Shown: piece after piece, positions 1-10,418 of the stretch
Numbering within the stretch: position 1 is the stretch's first letter
Layout of the letters: every line of letters starts with the position of its first letter
Source: Choristoneura fumiferana
Lineage: Eukaryota > Arthropoda > Insecta > Lepidoptera > Tortricidae
Reading direction: 5' to 3'
Assembly (NCBI RefSeq): GCF_025370935.1
Contig: NC_133476.1
Coordinates: 11,911,411-11,975,410 of the forward strand
Length of the DNA: 64,000 nucleotides
Notes under the pieces: generated by a model
The model's database searches: none
Told to the model about the DNA's origin: nothing
Seen by the model: only the letters and a program-made list of their open reading frames with translations
Translations under genes and position numbers: made by a program

Positions 1-92
1 AATAAAACGAAAACATTACATATAGGTATTTATTCGACACAATATGTTTATATAACAATCTACCTACAATCTAAACAAAATTAACACTTTAA

Positions 93-233
93 GGGGCTGT
101 TTCACCATCCATTGATTAGTGTTAACCGACGGTTAAATGTGATGCTGTCTCCGTCTATTCGAACAAAACAAATAGAGACGGCATCACACCTAACCGCCAG
201 TTAACACTAATCAATGGATGGTGAAACAGCCCC
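93..233. mobile_element. Foldback MITE, PIF/Harbinger-like (copy 1)
   Basis: A 141-bp near-perfect palindrome beginning GGGGCTGTTTCACC and ending with its complement, flanked on both sides by TAA (90-92 and 234-236). A 3-bp TWA target duplication with G-rich inverted ends fits non-autonomous PIF/Harbinger elements. A second copy lies at 57637-57747 with the same TAA flanks. No coding capacity. Confidence 0.85.
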
Positions 234-529
234 TAATAGTAATAAAAATAAACCTTACTGATAAAAGACGCTGCACTACGAGTTAGGATTAGGAGTTTGT
301 GATGTGCCCATTAGGATATTTTTGTCACTACTTGTAGAACTCATTTTATTTTCGTAAAAATAACACGGCAGAAAATCTTTGACGAAATGAAATTCACGTT
401 CCCGCCTCAATTTCAATATTAAAGATTTGGGTCCGAATCGTATATTTGGTTCGAAATAAAATATAGTTATCAAAATAAATTAAAATAAAACTTGTAAGAT
501 TAGTATTAAATATACATTTCTACTTTTAG

Positions 530-826
530 TTAAAGCGGCAATTTCTAAACGCACAACATTAAAAAAAATACCTTTGTTACAAAATATTTAGCAGTGCGAG
601 AAGTCTAAATACTTACTACTTATTATGGTTTGGACACAATCATTATTGGCATTAGCTAAACGCAGAAAACAAAGGTTTTTTTTTAATCTCGGTGGTGAAT
701 TTTCGGTATTGGATGAAATTAAAAGTAAAAAACCTGCACAATCATAAATACTTCCCGCATCAACGCATATAACGATGGACTTCCCGGTTGATTTTTCCAA
801 CATTAATGAGAACATTTCCGAGCAAG
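530..826 (-). CDS. Possible last two exons of an unidentified gene
   Basis: Minus-strand exon 826-617 follows a good acceptor (CTTCTTCTCCAG) and ends at an exact GTAAGTAT donor. A 72-base intron with a T-rich acceptor (...GTGCGTTTAG) leads to a short exon 544-530 that completes the reading frame and stops. The predicted segment includes STGKSIVICVDAG and ANANNDCVQTI. Without splicing the frame would instead run to a stop at 588. An ATG sits at 815, but the frame is open back to the acceptor at 827, so an upstream exon beyond it is likely; I did not find it. I do not recognise the family. It would lie inside or beside the glycerol kinase gene in the opposite direction. Chance is a real alternative. 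Confidence 0.35.
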
Positions 827-834
827 CTGGAGAA

Positions 835-1154
835 GAAGTGTTTTTTTTATTTTGTGGCAGTCTAAGTTCCTAACGCCCAAGTGTTTTTTTATTTTTATTT
901 ATGAACATCAAACTTTATGACACTTATAGAGTTTGTTGTTCAGAAGGATAAAAGGAAGAACTTCGTGTACTATGTTTGCAACAGTTAGAGCGCGTTCAGA
1001 CTGGCGAGAACTGCGCGATTCCTGCCGTGTCTTAACGCAGCCTTACGCGGATATTTCCAATTTTCCAAGCATATTGGAGAAAATGTCATTTTTAACGTTG
1101 GTTGCAAGTTGTTTGGATTTAATGAGTGACAGTCTTTACCGACATGGAAATACC
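835..1154. other. Unassigned stretch
   Basis: No convincing exon. The part at about 990-1050 (GCGCGTTCAGACTGGCGAGA...) has the look of an interspersed repeat, but no second copy is present in this window, so it is left unassigned. Confidence 0.3.
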
Positions 1155-1595
1155 GATTGGTTTTTTGGAGTCTTTTTTTGTATTTTTTATTTCATATCGA
1201 AAATACAAACTGAGACATGGATGCACAGAAAAAGAGACCAGCGCTGGGAATCGAACTCAGGTCCTCAGCAATCCGTGCTGCGTGCTATAACCCCTACACC
1301 TCCGCTCGCTGGACAGGAAGATTCCTGTGATACACTAATTTTCCTATGCATACATATCTCAGGTTGCTTTTTATCTACTACGCTACTTAAGCAGCACCAC
1401 TAGCGACATCTATATTCCGCTCTCATCGAGAGACGTCACATTCATTCGGAACGAACCACTCACCCAGACAAGAGATGTCGCTACTATGCAATCAAATTAT
1501 GATTGTTTTTTTGGAGTCTTTTTTGTATTTTTTATTTCAACTCCAAATTTGTTACTTTTACCTACGGGTATCCCGTGAAACCATATCGAAATACC
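1155..1595 (-). mobile_element. tRNA-headed SINE-like repeat (copy 1, rearranged)
   Basis: Reverse-complement match to the copy at about 55423-55738. The region around 1230-1310 carries a tRNA-like head with a box B resembling GGTTCGATTCC (here with an extra A). The tail (TTTTTTGGAGTC...TTTTTTATTTC) occurs twice, at about 1160-1195 and 1508-1535, so this copy is rearranged or is two overlapping insertions. The tail includes a stretch reading GAGTTGAAATAAAAAA on the minus strand. Confidence 0.65.
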
Positions 1596-1814
1596 GAACC
1601 TGTTTTTCGTGCACACGTAACATTGGAACCTATGTCACGAAATATGAGCCCGGCATGCATCGTACCGCGATGATCAATCCTGACATGATAATAACCGACC
1701 AAATAATTACCGGCCTGTCAATACCGACCCTGATTTCGTGTACTCCGAGATGATTATTAATCCAGAAGAAGTGACGTCAGAAACTCAATAAGTGATTGTT
1801 TTGTGGCTCGGCAG

Positions 1815-3065
1815 GTGCGGCCGCTGATGATGGAGAGCACTGCGCTGGGGCGGCGGCGGCGGCGGGGCGGGCGCTGCGCGTGTGGCCGCCCGCCACGCCC
1901 TGCCCGCCCGCCGACACCTTCCTGCCCGCCGTATCCGCTGAAGGTCTATTCAGGCCCTATATTACGAAGTGCAAAATTCGAACTTCATATCTTGCTGTCC
2001 CACTGACGCTTATATTATTTAATACGAGAGTGAGAGGGACGGTACGATACGAGCTTCGATATTCGTATTTCGTAGTAGCCCCCAGGCCTTGTCTATGAAA
2101 TTCAATTTTCGAAGTTCGTATCAAGCCGTCACTCTCTCTCTCTCTCTGACGCTTAAGCGGAGTGATAGCGGTGCGGCGACCACTTTATACAATTTTAAAC
2201 TTCATCTATATACTCGTAGGTACGTAAAATACCTGTATTGTCTGAAAGGCTTGTAAAGAAAAGGTCGCGCGGTCGCTACCATCTCGGCGTAAATATACGT
2301 AAGCGATATATGCGGGGAGAGGTTACAATAGAGATATTTTTTTTTTATACGACTGGAAGGCAAACTAGCAAGTGGGTCTCCTGATGGTAAGAGAATACCA
2401 CCGCCCATAAATATCTGCAACACCAGGTGTATTGCAGATGCGTTGCCAAAACTCCATTGGGCCCGAAGTGAATTTTGTGAAATCTTTAAAAAGTTTAAGA
2501 ACCACTGATTTATACTTATCCCTTGTTACAGTCAAAAGCAAAAACATAAATAGTTAGAAGTCAATTATTTTGTAAACAAATGCATGTTTCAGATCGCGAA
2601 ATACGGCGAGTCCGATGGGAAACAGCGCTTGAGCGATGTATGGGGTGGGTGAAAGAAGACACTGAGGAGTCCACGTTCAAACCAGGTAAGAAAGATATAT
2701 TCTTAATTCAGTTATGTTCTAGTGATTTTATTAGCATCGAATAATGATGCAAATTGACAGTGAATTCTCAAAATAATGTTATCATCTGATAACGAGACAA
2801 CGATAATAATGCAATGTACCTTTTATTGATTTCATTAGAGTTCCGCTTTTTCGCCTATTTTCATATTTCCGAATATTTTTCCATGTCTATCTATCACATA
2901 TATTTTTGGCGTAAAATTTGAAATATAGGTAATTAAGTTACATTTTGATTTTCTTTTTTAGTTGCAGATGCAACAGACCGTACCACGGCGGTGCTGCCTC
3001 CGGGCCTGTTCTTCCTCGGCACTGCGCTACTTGTTGTCATAGCAGATAAATTAAAATCGATATAG
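1815..3065 (+). CDS. Glycerol kinase, C-terminal exons (5' part outside window; frameshift in one exon)
   Basis: ATP-dependent phosphorylation of glycerol to glycerol-3-phosphate (FGGY kinase family). Exons: 1815-1943, 2593-2685, 2962-3065 (stop TAG 3063-3065). The first begins VRPLMMESTALG, the conserved block before an alanine-rich helix; then the frame breaks: the DNA has GGGG where five G would give GAAAAAGRALRVW in frame. The next exon gives REIRRVRWETALERCMGW, the classic final helix of glycerol kinase. The last exon ends with a hydrophobic segment (GLFFLGTALLVVIADKL), like the membrane tail that places animal glycerol kinases on mitochondria. Phases join correctly (1943 to 2593 and 2685 to 2962). 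The donor at 1943 is weak (GTCTAT). An in-frame second acceptor exists at 2967. Upstream exons must lie left of the window or in unread sequence. The frameshift may be an assembly error in a GC-rich run or a real lesion. Confidence 0.82.
1951..2088. mobile_element. Foldback MITE (CAGGGCTAC family, copy 1)
   Basis: Imperfect palindrome with CAGGCCCTATATTACGAAG at the left and TTTCGTAGTAGCCCCCAGG at the right. It matches the arrangement of copies at 15896-16020 and 56248-56377, including the internal words CGAAGTTCG and TATTAAATA. It starts 8 bases after the end of the glycerol kinase exon. Confidence 0.75.
2130..2147. repeat. (CT)n microsatellite
   Basis: A short run of CT dinucleotides in the glycerol kinase intron. 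Confidence 0.9.
2333..2460 (-). mobile_element. LINE-like 3' tail fragment
   Basis: T-run followed by ATACGACTGGAAGGCAAAC and GGTCTCCTGATGGTAAGAGA, ending near GCAGATGCGTTGCCAA. The same text in a longer version lies at 32563-32840. On the minus strand it ends with a poly-A tail, as expected for a retroposed 3' end. Confidence 0.7.
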
Positions 3066-3506
3066 TCAATGTCACACCAGCCATAGTCATTAGATTCTAC
3101 CTCCTTTTATGTTTACCACGTTGTTGGCTTGTACAAAGAAAGTATTAATTTATTAGTCAAATTGTTAACGTAATATTTTTGTGATTAACTAGCTATTAGA
3201 TCATTAGTCTTCAATTTTAGTATTTCATTATAGATGTTGTTCCTAAAAGATTGTTTAATTAACTTGTACCAAATTTACTACCTGAAACAGTAACATTAAA
3301 TTAAAAACTACTGAACTGGTTTTGATTAAATTTATATGGACAGACTAGGTGAATTTTGTTTAAAAATAACTAATGGGGAACTGGAGTTTGTGTATTTGAA
3401 GAATAAGTTGTTTGTTAAAGTATAAATAAGTTTAATACAAAAGATCAAATTATATTACATATGTTTATGTATTAAGCTAATACATAAAATTAATTGATAA
3501 ACTGAT

Positions 3507-5645
3507 TCATCCCTTTATGACTGCGATTGGTCGTAATTTTACAGATTTCTTACTAATACCAGCAGCATGGCAGGTATTGACAACATCTGTAACATTTTTA
3601 TAAGACTCCGGGGCTTCTTCCATAACTAATTTCGGTGACGCCACTCGTATGGAAATACCCATACTTTCCATTTTATCAAGGACTTCTTTGTAGTCTATGT
3701 TTCTCCTAGATTTCGCACGAGATAGAGCACGGCCCTGAAATTAGTACACAGTAAATTAATTACTTGTTTGTAGGGGCATATATGCTTATAAAGAGACCAA
3801 ATTTTTTGCTTGTGAGTAGGGTAATCTCTTGTACTACTAAAAGATTCCTACAATAGCTATACTTATAGGAAGTACACAAAGAGAGTATCTAACAAAGTTG
3901 TAAGCATAAGCTAGTGTTCAATAAACCAGGTACTAACAGCTCCATGGCAAGTTGATCCAAATGTTTCTGTCATGCCCTGATGGGTACCAGTGAGGACATA
4001 GCTGCAAGTACCCATGGTTCCCCCTATGAGAACAGGCTGTCCAGTCAGCTGATAGTCCACAGGGATCAGTGGATGATTAGGCGGAAATGCTCTTGTTGAT
4101 CCCTGAAATATAAAGCAAAATTATATGAAAATATGTATAAAAGGAAAAATTCCAATTGGCATCGCAAAAAGCGCCTGATGTTTTACCTTCCTATGAACCA
4201 ATAATGTCTTTAGTTTTCCATCTACAACATGCTCCTCAGTCTTAGCAATATTGTGAGATACATCATAAATGACATGCATGTCTAAATCATCAGGGGCCAT
4301 TTTGAATTGTTTAGCAAATGCCTGTCTGGTAAGGAAAGTCATAGAGCTGCGATTAACCCAAGCAAAGTTGGCAGCGGCTGCCATTGCCTTCAAGTAATCT
4401 TGGCCTTCAACAGAGTTTATTCGGGCACATGCAAGCTGACGGTCATTGGTCTCAATATTATCTCTCTTCATAGCTTTTTCCATTTGCACAAGTGCATCAG
4501 TAGCAACCTGATGGCCAAAACCTCGACTGCCAGAGTGTATCATCACACAAACTTGACCAACTCTTTCTAGTCCCATTTTTCCAGCTGCATACTTATCGTA
4601 GATCTCATCTACTACTTGTATTTCGGCATAATGATTACCAGCTCCAAGAGTCCCAAGTTGGGGTAGGCCTCTTTTCTTGGCACGAAGACTGACTTTTGAT
4701 GGATCAGCTGTAAGCATTCGGCCATACTCTTCACAATGTTCCTTGTCCTCTGCCCAAACATAGCCCTCTCTGAGAGACCAATCCATGCCCATCTCCAGAG
4801 CCTCCTCCAAGTCACGGGCATTCATTGGAATTATCCCTTTAGAACCAACACCAACAGGGATATGGTCAAAGAGACTTTGGGCCAATTGCTCCTGAAATGG
4901 TTTGTGATTAAAAAAATAATTTGGAAAACTTACACTATAAATTAAAACTTAAAATTAATTATGTAATCACATGAAATCTAATCTATAAATATTTAACAAT
5001 TTTATTCTTTGATGAATCATGGCACATAAAACATGATGCAATCTTTAACAAAGCAACTTGTAGGGACCTTTAATAATAAATAGTAAGTACAATGTGCATG
5101 TACCTGTAAATTGCCACAAACATCATGAAAAATGTAAATAAATACCTTAAGAGGCAGAACATCCTTTTCATGTAAATTTGTCCTCAGCAAGCGTACACCA
5201 CAGTTAATATCAAATCCCACACCCCCAGGAGAAACAATTGACTTAGGATCAGACAAGTCAAAAGCTGCCATATTTCCTGGAAATTTGCAATTTTTTGATT
5301 GTAATATTTGCACAGTAAAGGAAAAAAGATTGTATGTCATTTGGAACTCATACCTATTGCAAACCCATAGCCAGAATGTACATCAGGCAAACCGACTGAT
5401 TTGCCAACAATGCCGGGTAATGCCGCTACATTTGCAATCTGTTTCACACCGGGAAGAAACCCGCCGGTCATACCGGGGCGACATGAATTCTTCAATTCAT
5501 CTAACATGAGTTTCTCAAGAGCACTGTTAACATAAAAGAGGCCCTCAACATTCATGTTTGGTTGAAAGCCCTTCTTGATTTTCCAGCAATATGGATTAAT
5601 CTTCTCTAAATATTTCAATTCTTCGTTATACTGACGAACAACCAT
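3507..5645 (-). CDS. RTCB: RNA-splicing ligase RTCB homolog, complete
   Basis: Joins 2',3'-cyclic phosphate and 5'-OH RNA ends; catalytic subunit of the metazoan tRNA ligase complex, also used for XBP1 mRNA splicing. Exons (minus strand): 5645-5354, 5276-5146, 4891-4187, 4102-3938, 3734-3507. All introns are GT-AG; the phases join to 506 codons plus stop, against 505 residues in human RTCB. Visible family motifs: GLPDVHSGYGFAIGNMAAF, the metal-binding Cys in DINCGVRLLR (C123), GAGNHYAEIQ, the His in MIHSGSRG, DVSHNIAK, and the guanylylated His in TCHGA at the very end of exon 4 (H429), followed by GRALSRAKSRRN. It ends ...KLRPIAVIKG, as the family does. The start ATG at 5645 opens MVVRQYNEELKYL. 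The donor of exon 4 is non-consensus (GTTAGT). Divergent from NDUFB11 and convergent with glycerol kinase. Confidence 0.97.
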
Positions 5646-6139
5646 TTTGGTAAAGCGTACGTCAAATTTTATTGTAAAACTTATTCGTTACTGGTTGCAC
5701 CACTACCACTAAGAAGATTATTTCTATAAAATCTTTTTCTTCTTCTTCTTCCTTTGCGAAATAAGGCCGGACCGGCTCCGGCTGGAAACCAGAGAATATA
5801 ATATAACCACTAAGTTCTGGAAACAGGCGATGCGACGCGAGATGACATACAAACAAGACAACTCAAATTCAGTGTTGCCAACTCCTAGAAACTCGAATCG
5901 CTAGACTCGAACTCAAAAGTCGCTAGAACCGAACCTAAAATGGCTACAATAAAATGAAATGACAATTATGTGACAACACTGACAACTGTCAATGTCATGT
6001 CGGATCGGATGTCAATGTCACTTCCACTATTATTTTCTTGGACTCGGATGGTTTTGGTTTCGTAACTCTACATCCCTTATTGGATTAACACATAAAAATA
6101 ATTACAGCCGGGTACAGACAGTTGTGCTGAAATAATATA
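5646..6139. promoter_or_regulatory. Shared intergenic promoter region of RTCB and NDUFB11
   Basis: 494 bases separate the two divergent start codons. No TATA box is evident near either. On the RTCB side there is a CT/TTC-rich run (about 5725-5755); nearer the middle the words CGCTAGA and CGAACT recur (5896-5935). A bidirectional promoter is inferred from the geometry only. Confidence 0.5.
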
Positions 6140-6571
6140 ATGTCTGCGCTAATCAAACTTCGTCATATGCCCGTAATGCAAAGATGTCTTTGGAATCATA
6201 TGAATAAGGTTACCCGTAATATCTCAACTTCCAAGAAGAATAGCGAAACAGCAACTACTGCGTGCGAGCCGAAACAACAGGATAAAAACTGGGTGAGCTA
6301 CGGGTTTGATTATGAAAGCAAGGAAGATGACACCAATGCGCACCACGCATCTTATTTCTTTACCATTACATTGTGTATGGTTTTTGGTGGTTTCGCTTGG
6401 GCCTACGCTCCTGATGTCAGTTTGAGAGACTGGGCTCAGCGTGAAGCGTTCCTCGAACTACGGCGCCGTGAGAAAGCTGGCCTGCCTCCAATTGACCCTA
6501 ACTATGTGAACCCTAGATCAGTGAGACTGCCAAAGGAAGCAGATATGTGTGATGTTGAGATTGTCATTTAA
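6140..6571 (+). CDS. NDUFB11: NADH dehydrogenase (ubiquinone) 1 beta subcomplex subunit 11, mitochondrial
   Basis: Accessory subunit (ESSS) of respiratory complex I in the inner mitochondrial membrane. Single-exon 143-aa frame. Residues 1-35 have Arg, Lys and Ser/Thr and no acidic residue before Glu36, as expected of a mitochondrial presequence. One membrane helix spans about 72-91 (SYFFTITLCMVFGGFAWAYA), followed by the family signature SLRDWAQREAFLELRRRE and GLPPIDPNYVNP. The length is normal for the family. The absence of introns is unremarkable for a short protein, and the gene keeps its own 5' flank, so a retrocopy is unlikely. It converges on the beta-propeller gene downstream. Confidence 0.95.
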   Translation: MSALIKLRHMPVMQRCLWNHMNKVTRNISTSKKNSETATTACEPKQQDKNWVSYGFDYESKEDDTNAHHASYFFTITLCMVFGGFAWAYAPDVSLRDWAQREAFLELRRREKAGLPPIDPNYVNPRSVRLPKEADMCDVEIVI

Positions 6572-6610
6572 TCTTTGGGTTATCTTCTTATAATTAATAA
6601 CATATAGGCA

Positions 6611-6616
6611 AATAAA
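6611..6616 (+). terminator. Polyadenylation signal of NDUFB11
   Basis: AATAAA 40 bases after the stop codon; a second AATAAA lies at 6717-6722. Either could be used. Confidence 0.6.
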
Positions 6617-6839
6617 TACCTGGTAGAATCAAAGTCAGTTGTTTTAATTTTATGAATTGCAGGATATACCATGTCTTTGTAATGTAAATGTAAATATCAA
6701 GAATTCAATTGTCTGAAATAAATTAAGTAACTGTTTGTACATTGTTTTATTGGCTTTACATTCTCTATTTATTTCTTCTAGTCTTCTTTCAATATCCTAA
6801 TGAAATCAGGTGACAACAAGCTTTAAAATAAAATATGTT

Positions 6840-7274
6840 GATAAATAGGTACATTTTTATTTTTATTTGAAATAAAAAATAAAAATAAATCCATGACAAA
6901 AGTAATACTTAGTGGGTACTACCAGTTAAAAAATGATACATACATTTTGCCAGTGTTAATCCAACTATAAAACTAAAACTAGGTTGGAATATTATGCAGC
7001 AAGGCTCGTAGATCTACTTATTATAAAAGCAATTCCTTGATGCATTGATTTGATTTATAATTTTCATGAAAGTTATTTAACTTGTGGGATGTCCTGTGGG
7101 ACACAGTGGCATGTAACTAGCTATATGTGATTTGCCAATTTTTGTCACTAGTTTTGATCACCTTTTACATACTTTTCCAAAACTACCCAAAAAAGTCTTT
7201 GGTTATGCGGTGGGTTAAAATTTTGATATAATGTCTACTTAAAACTTGTTCTTATGCTTGAACATAAAAAAATA
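6840..7274. other. Convergent intergenic stretch
   Basis: AT-rich, with an A/T hairpin at about 6854-6886 (ATTTTTATTTTTATTTGAAA and complement). No exon or recognised transposon. The 3' UTR of the beta-propeller gene should lie here. Confidence 0.5.
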
Positions 7275-10200
7275 CTATGTATATTTAATATAAACTACCC
7301 TGCCTCCAGCTACAATGGCATACACATTATGAGCAGAGGATGCCACTAGCCCATTGATGCAAGCCCCAACTTCAAGGGACCCGGAAGCTTCCAGTTGGTC
7401 TCCAGATATTTTCCACCGCTTCACGCAGCCATCCCAAGCTCCAGTCCAAGCGTAATCTCCACTCACTGATAAACTTGTGATTATCATATCACTGACCTGT
7501 ACAAAATTAAATATCACTGCAATTTCCACTAAAGCAGTTTTTCGGAAAATTGCTTGCACAGCAAGTGCAAAAATATGTAACTATTTGAACCACTCAATTT
7601 TTTTTTACCATAAGCTTGTTACGTCGTTGGTACATATTTTTGAAACATTGAGTAATTTCATATTTTTATCCTTGACTGCACCATCTTTATTGTTGAGAAA
7701 ATGCATTAAGGTAGGTACATATATTTTACGAATAGTCCTGCCAGTATAAAAGTTGCTATGAATAATTAGCTATTGTCCGCGACTTCATCTGCGACAAATT
7801 CGTTATCCAGCGGGAATTATGTAATTTTCGAGAATAAAACTTGTAATAAGTACTTAATATTAACATAACACGTCTAAATTCCAGTTCTAAACTATTAGCT
7901 GTTACCCGCGAATCTGCGGGAACTATGATTTTTCCGGGATACACACATCCTATGTTCTTCCCAGGGTCTCGAACTATTATCTCCATGTCAAATTTCATCT
8001 ATAAATCATTATAAATCGATTCAGCAGTTTAAGCGTGAAGAGGTAATAGACAGACAGACAAGCAGCATTACTTTCGCGTATTGATAATGTTTGTAAGGAG
8101 GAGAGAACAGGATTATTTTCAACTTTACCCTGTGCTTTAACAGTGGTATTTTGTATACATTTATTTAGCCAGAATACTAAAATCTAAAACTCCTGACCAA
8201 GTTGTGTACGTATGGGATTTCGATAAAGGATCCTTAAGAATTTATTTCGTACCTTAACTTCATGCATCTTTTTAAAAGTAGTGGCCACTGAGGCGTCGTG
8301 GAGGCAAAGACTATTCCCGCTTCTCGCGACGCAGAGGAGGTGTTTGCCGGCGACCCTCAGCGGAGAGCGGCCTTCCATTGTGTGCCGAGTGACGAACCGC
8401 TGCTTTGATTCCTCTGAACATTTGGGTACATATTAATTATTCACAAACTTTTGCGTAAAACTTTTATTAGATAAAATAGTAATAAATGCCACGATTAAAA
8501 AAAATAGTTCCACCACGTTCCACAAAGATATTCTGTACCTTTCATTTCAGTATACACCTCTATAGGTACTAATACTCTTTGGTATACACTCCGAATTCTA
8601 CACGCTTAAAGAAAGTAAGTATCAATATCATTAATGGTAGATATATCATCATCATCAGCCCAAAGACGTCCACACACCAAGGCACTTAGAACGCCACAAT
8701 AAACGACAATTCGCCACTTGCATCCACCGGTTGCCCACAACTCTCACGATGTCGCCAATCCACCTAGTGGGAGGCCTGCCAGCGCTGTCTTCCGGTTCGT
8801 GGTCGCCGCTCGAGAACTTCTTCTGCAACGGTTATCTGTTCTTCGAGCGATGTGGCCCATCATTGCCACTTCAACTAGCATTTTTTTTTTACAGCTCGGT
8901 GACTAGTTCTTTGACGAAATTCCGTATTACGGATTTTATGGCGCAAAGAAACTAATCATAGCTCGTTGGCAAAGAGTTGTTCTGTGATTCTGTCTCTCCT
9001 AGAGGCCTAGTCAAGGAGCACGTTTCAGAGCCATAGATCATCACTGGCAACACACACTGGTCTAAGACCCTAGTCTTCAGGCATTCCGGTAGGTATATCT
9101 TTTTTAAAAAATTATGCAGAAATTCGTCCAAGTCTATTATTAGTTATTCTTACTTGGCTAATTCGAGGACTTACCAGGTTTAATTTCGGTTACTGTGACA
9201 TCCAGATCTCGAACGGTAAATAGAAATGGAAGACTTAATCCAAGATCTTTCACTTCTTCTAAGACGTTGTATCTCGCTTTTACTGTGTTGTTTTCATATA
9301 TTGTGACCTACTTAAAAATACGAATTTAATTTATCAATAAAATGACTTCTTAATAAACTTTCTTTTGGGAAGTCACTAAAGCTGCTCCCTGTTTAACCGA
9401 CTTCATTTATTTTGCTTTAGCAATTTTTTATGCGTCATGACATAACGCCTACGAGTTTCTAATAGCTGTTGTTTGGTTCAGTACGAGTACTTATTCTGAG
9501 CGAGTTGGCTACAGGAGCAAAACGTGTTTTGTTTTAAGCAAAGCAAGTAGAATAAATCAGATTTATTTTCTTATGAAAGGTTACTTGTTATAGAATAGAC
9601 AGTATTAAAGTGACTGGGACACTTACGCTTCCAGCCTCATCTCCAGCATAGACATCATTACCATACACGTACAAGGTACCAACATCAGCGCCTGACGACG
9701 GTAACTCAGCGATTTTCTCCCCCTCCCTCGACCAAACCCTGACGCCACCATCGTTGGAAGCCGAGTATACGTAGCCACCGCCTGCTGCTAAAGCAAACGG
9801 CTGCACTACATGTGCTTGCCACGATGTTTCAGTTGACAAATTGTCGTCGAAGGACTGTTAAAAATTAGAGGTATTTGATGAAGTTATTATTATTGTTTTA
9901 TTTTTTAATAGTATGACTAATTTAGCAATTAAAAGTAAAATTTTGATTCATGTCTCTTCAATCGAGCGATATCATCAGAGCTCTGATACTGGTTCTCGGT
10001 GTATCGTAGGTACCTAAATTATCTTTATCTCATTCATTAGAATGATTGCAAGAATCGGTATCCAGCACGCCAGTCCACTTACGTCAGTTTTCGAGTCTTA
10101 TACTCAGCTTTTCATTAATGACGGTGCATACCTAATCAATATAATTATATGCTATACCTGCATGGGTGCTTACTCCCTTATCTAAACCACAGAATACTTA

Positions 10201-10418
10201 AGTAATAGTACAAACACATGATCTCAAAATACTTTTGAGGACAACGCTAAGCGGCGTTAGGTACATGTATTTTAATAAGTTCTTCAACAGAAAAATAAAA
10301 CACAAACCCTACTTACCTGGATTATACCATCTTCAGTTCCAACATATAATTTATTGTCCCAAGCTACTACGCAGGGTTCGGAACAAATTTTGACTTCGGT
10401 TTCAATTTTTAGAGCCAT
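7275..10418 (-). CDS. Beta-propeller (WD40-like) protein, 281 aa, function unknown
   Basis: Five exons on the minus strand: 10418-10317, 9854-9627, 9307-9175, 8413-8253, 7496-7275; 282 codons with stop, every junction in phase, all GT-AG. Repeated blade-like segments can be seen: KLYVGTEDGIIQ (near 25-36), YVYSASNDGGVRVW, DVYAGDEAGSVTIYENNT, LLCVARSGNSLCLHDAS, YAWTGAWDGCVKRWKISGD and NVYAIVAGGRVVYIKY. The pattern of Gly-Asp turns followed by a strand ending in W or Y is that of WD40 or quinoprotein-like propellers, probably one compact propeller of 6-7 blades. There is no signal peptide or membrane segment. A middle stretch (about 125-165, VLEEVKDLGLSLPFLFTVRD) departs from the repeat pattern. 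I do not recognise an ortholog name. Introns hold an RTE LINE fragment and LINE tails. Confidence 0.85.
7766..8095 (+). mobile_element. Lepidopteran retroposon tail ('cccgcgactt' family), two partial copies
   Basis: Two partial starts (TAGCTATTGTCCGCGACTTC near 7766 and TTAGCTGTTACCCGCGAATC near 7896), then the usual order: TTTTTCCGGGATA, CTATGTTCTTCC, AATTTCATCTATAAATC, GATTCAGCAGTTTAAGCGTGA, AGACAGACAG, CTTTCGCGTATT. The same order recurs at several other places in the window. It lies in the last intron of the beta-propeller gene. Confidence 0.75.
8640..9100 (-). pseudogene. RTE-type LINE remnant, C-terminal end of reverse transcriptase ORF
   Basis: On the minus strand, 9094-9005 translates to ECLKTRVLDQCVLPVMIYGS followed by ETCSLTR, the conserved end of RTE-type reverse transcriptases. 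Further down, with frameshifts, come MGHIARRTDNR, VLERRPRTGR and PTRWIGDIVRVVGNRWM. The element ends in a run of ATCATCATCATC (on the plus strand), the simple-repeat 3' tail of RTEs. It is broken by several frameshifts and sits in the third intron... specifically between propeller exons 9307-9175 and 8413-8253. Inactive. Confidence 0.8.

Noticed and set aside
933..1403. 156-codon plus-strand frame
   Set aside because: Its second half is antisense SINE sequence; no conserved peptide in the first half and no splice support.
4307..4945. Open frames on the plus strand across RTCB
   Set aside because: They are shadows of the conserved RTCB exons on the minus strand and match no family.
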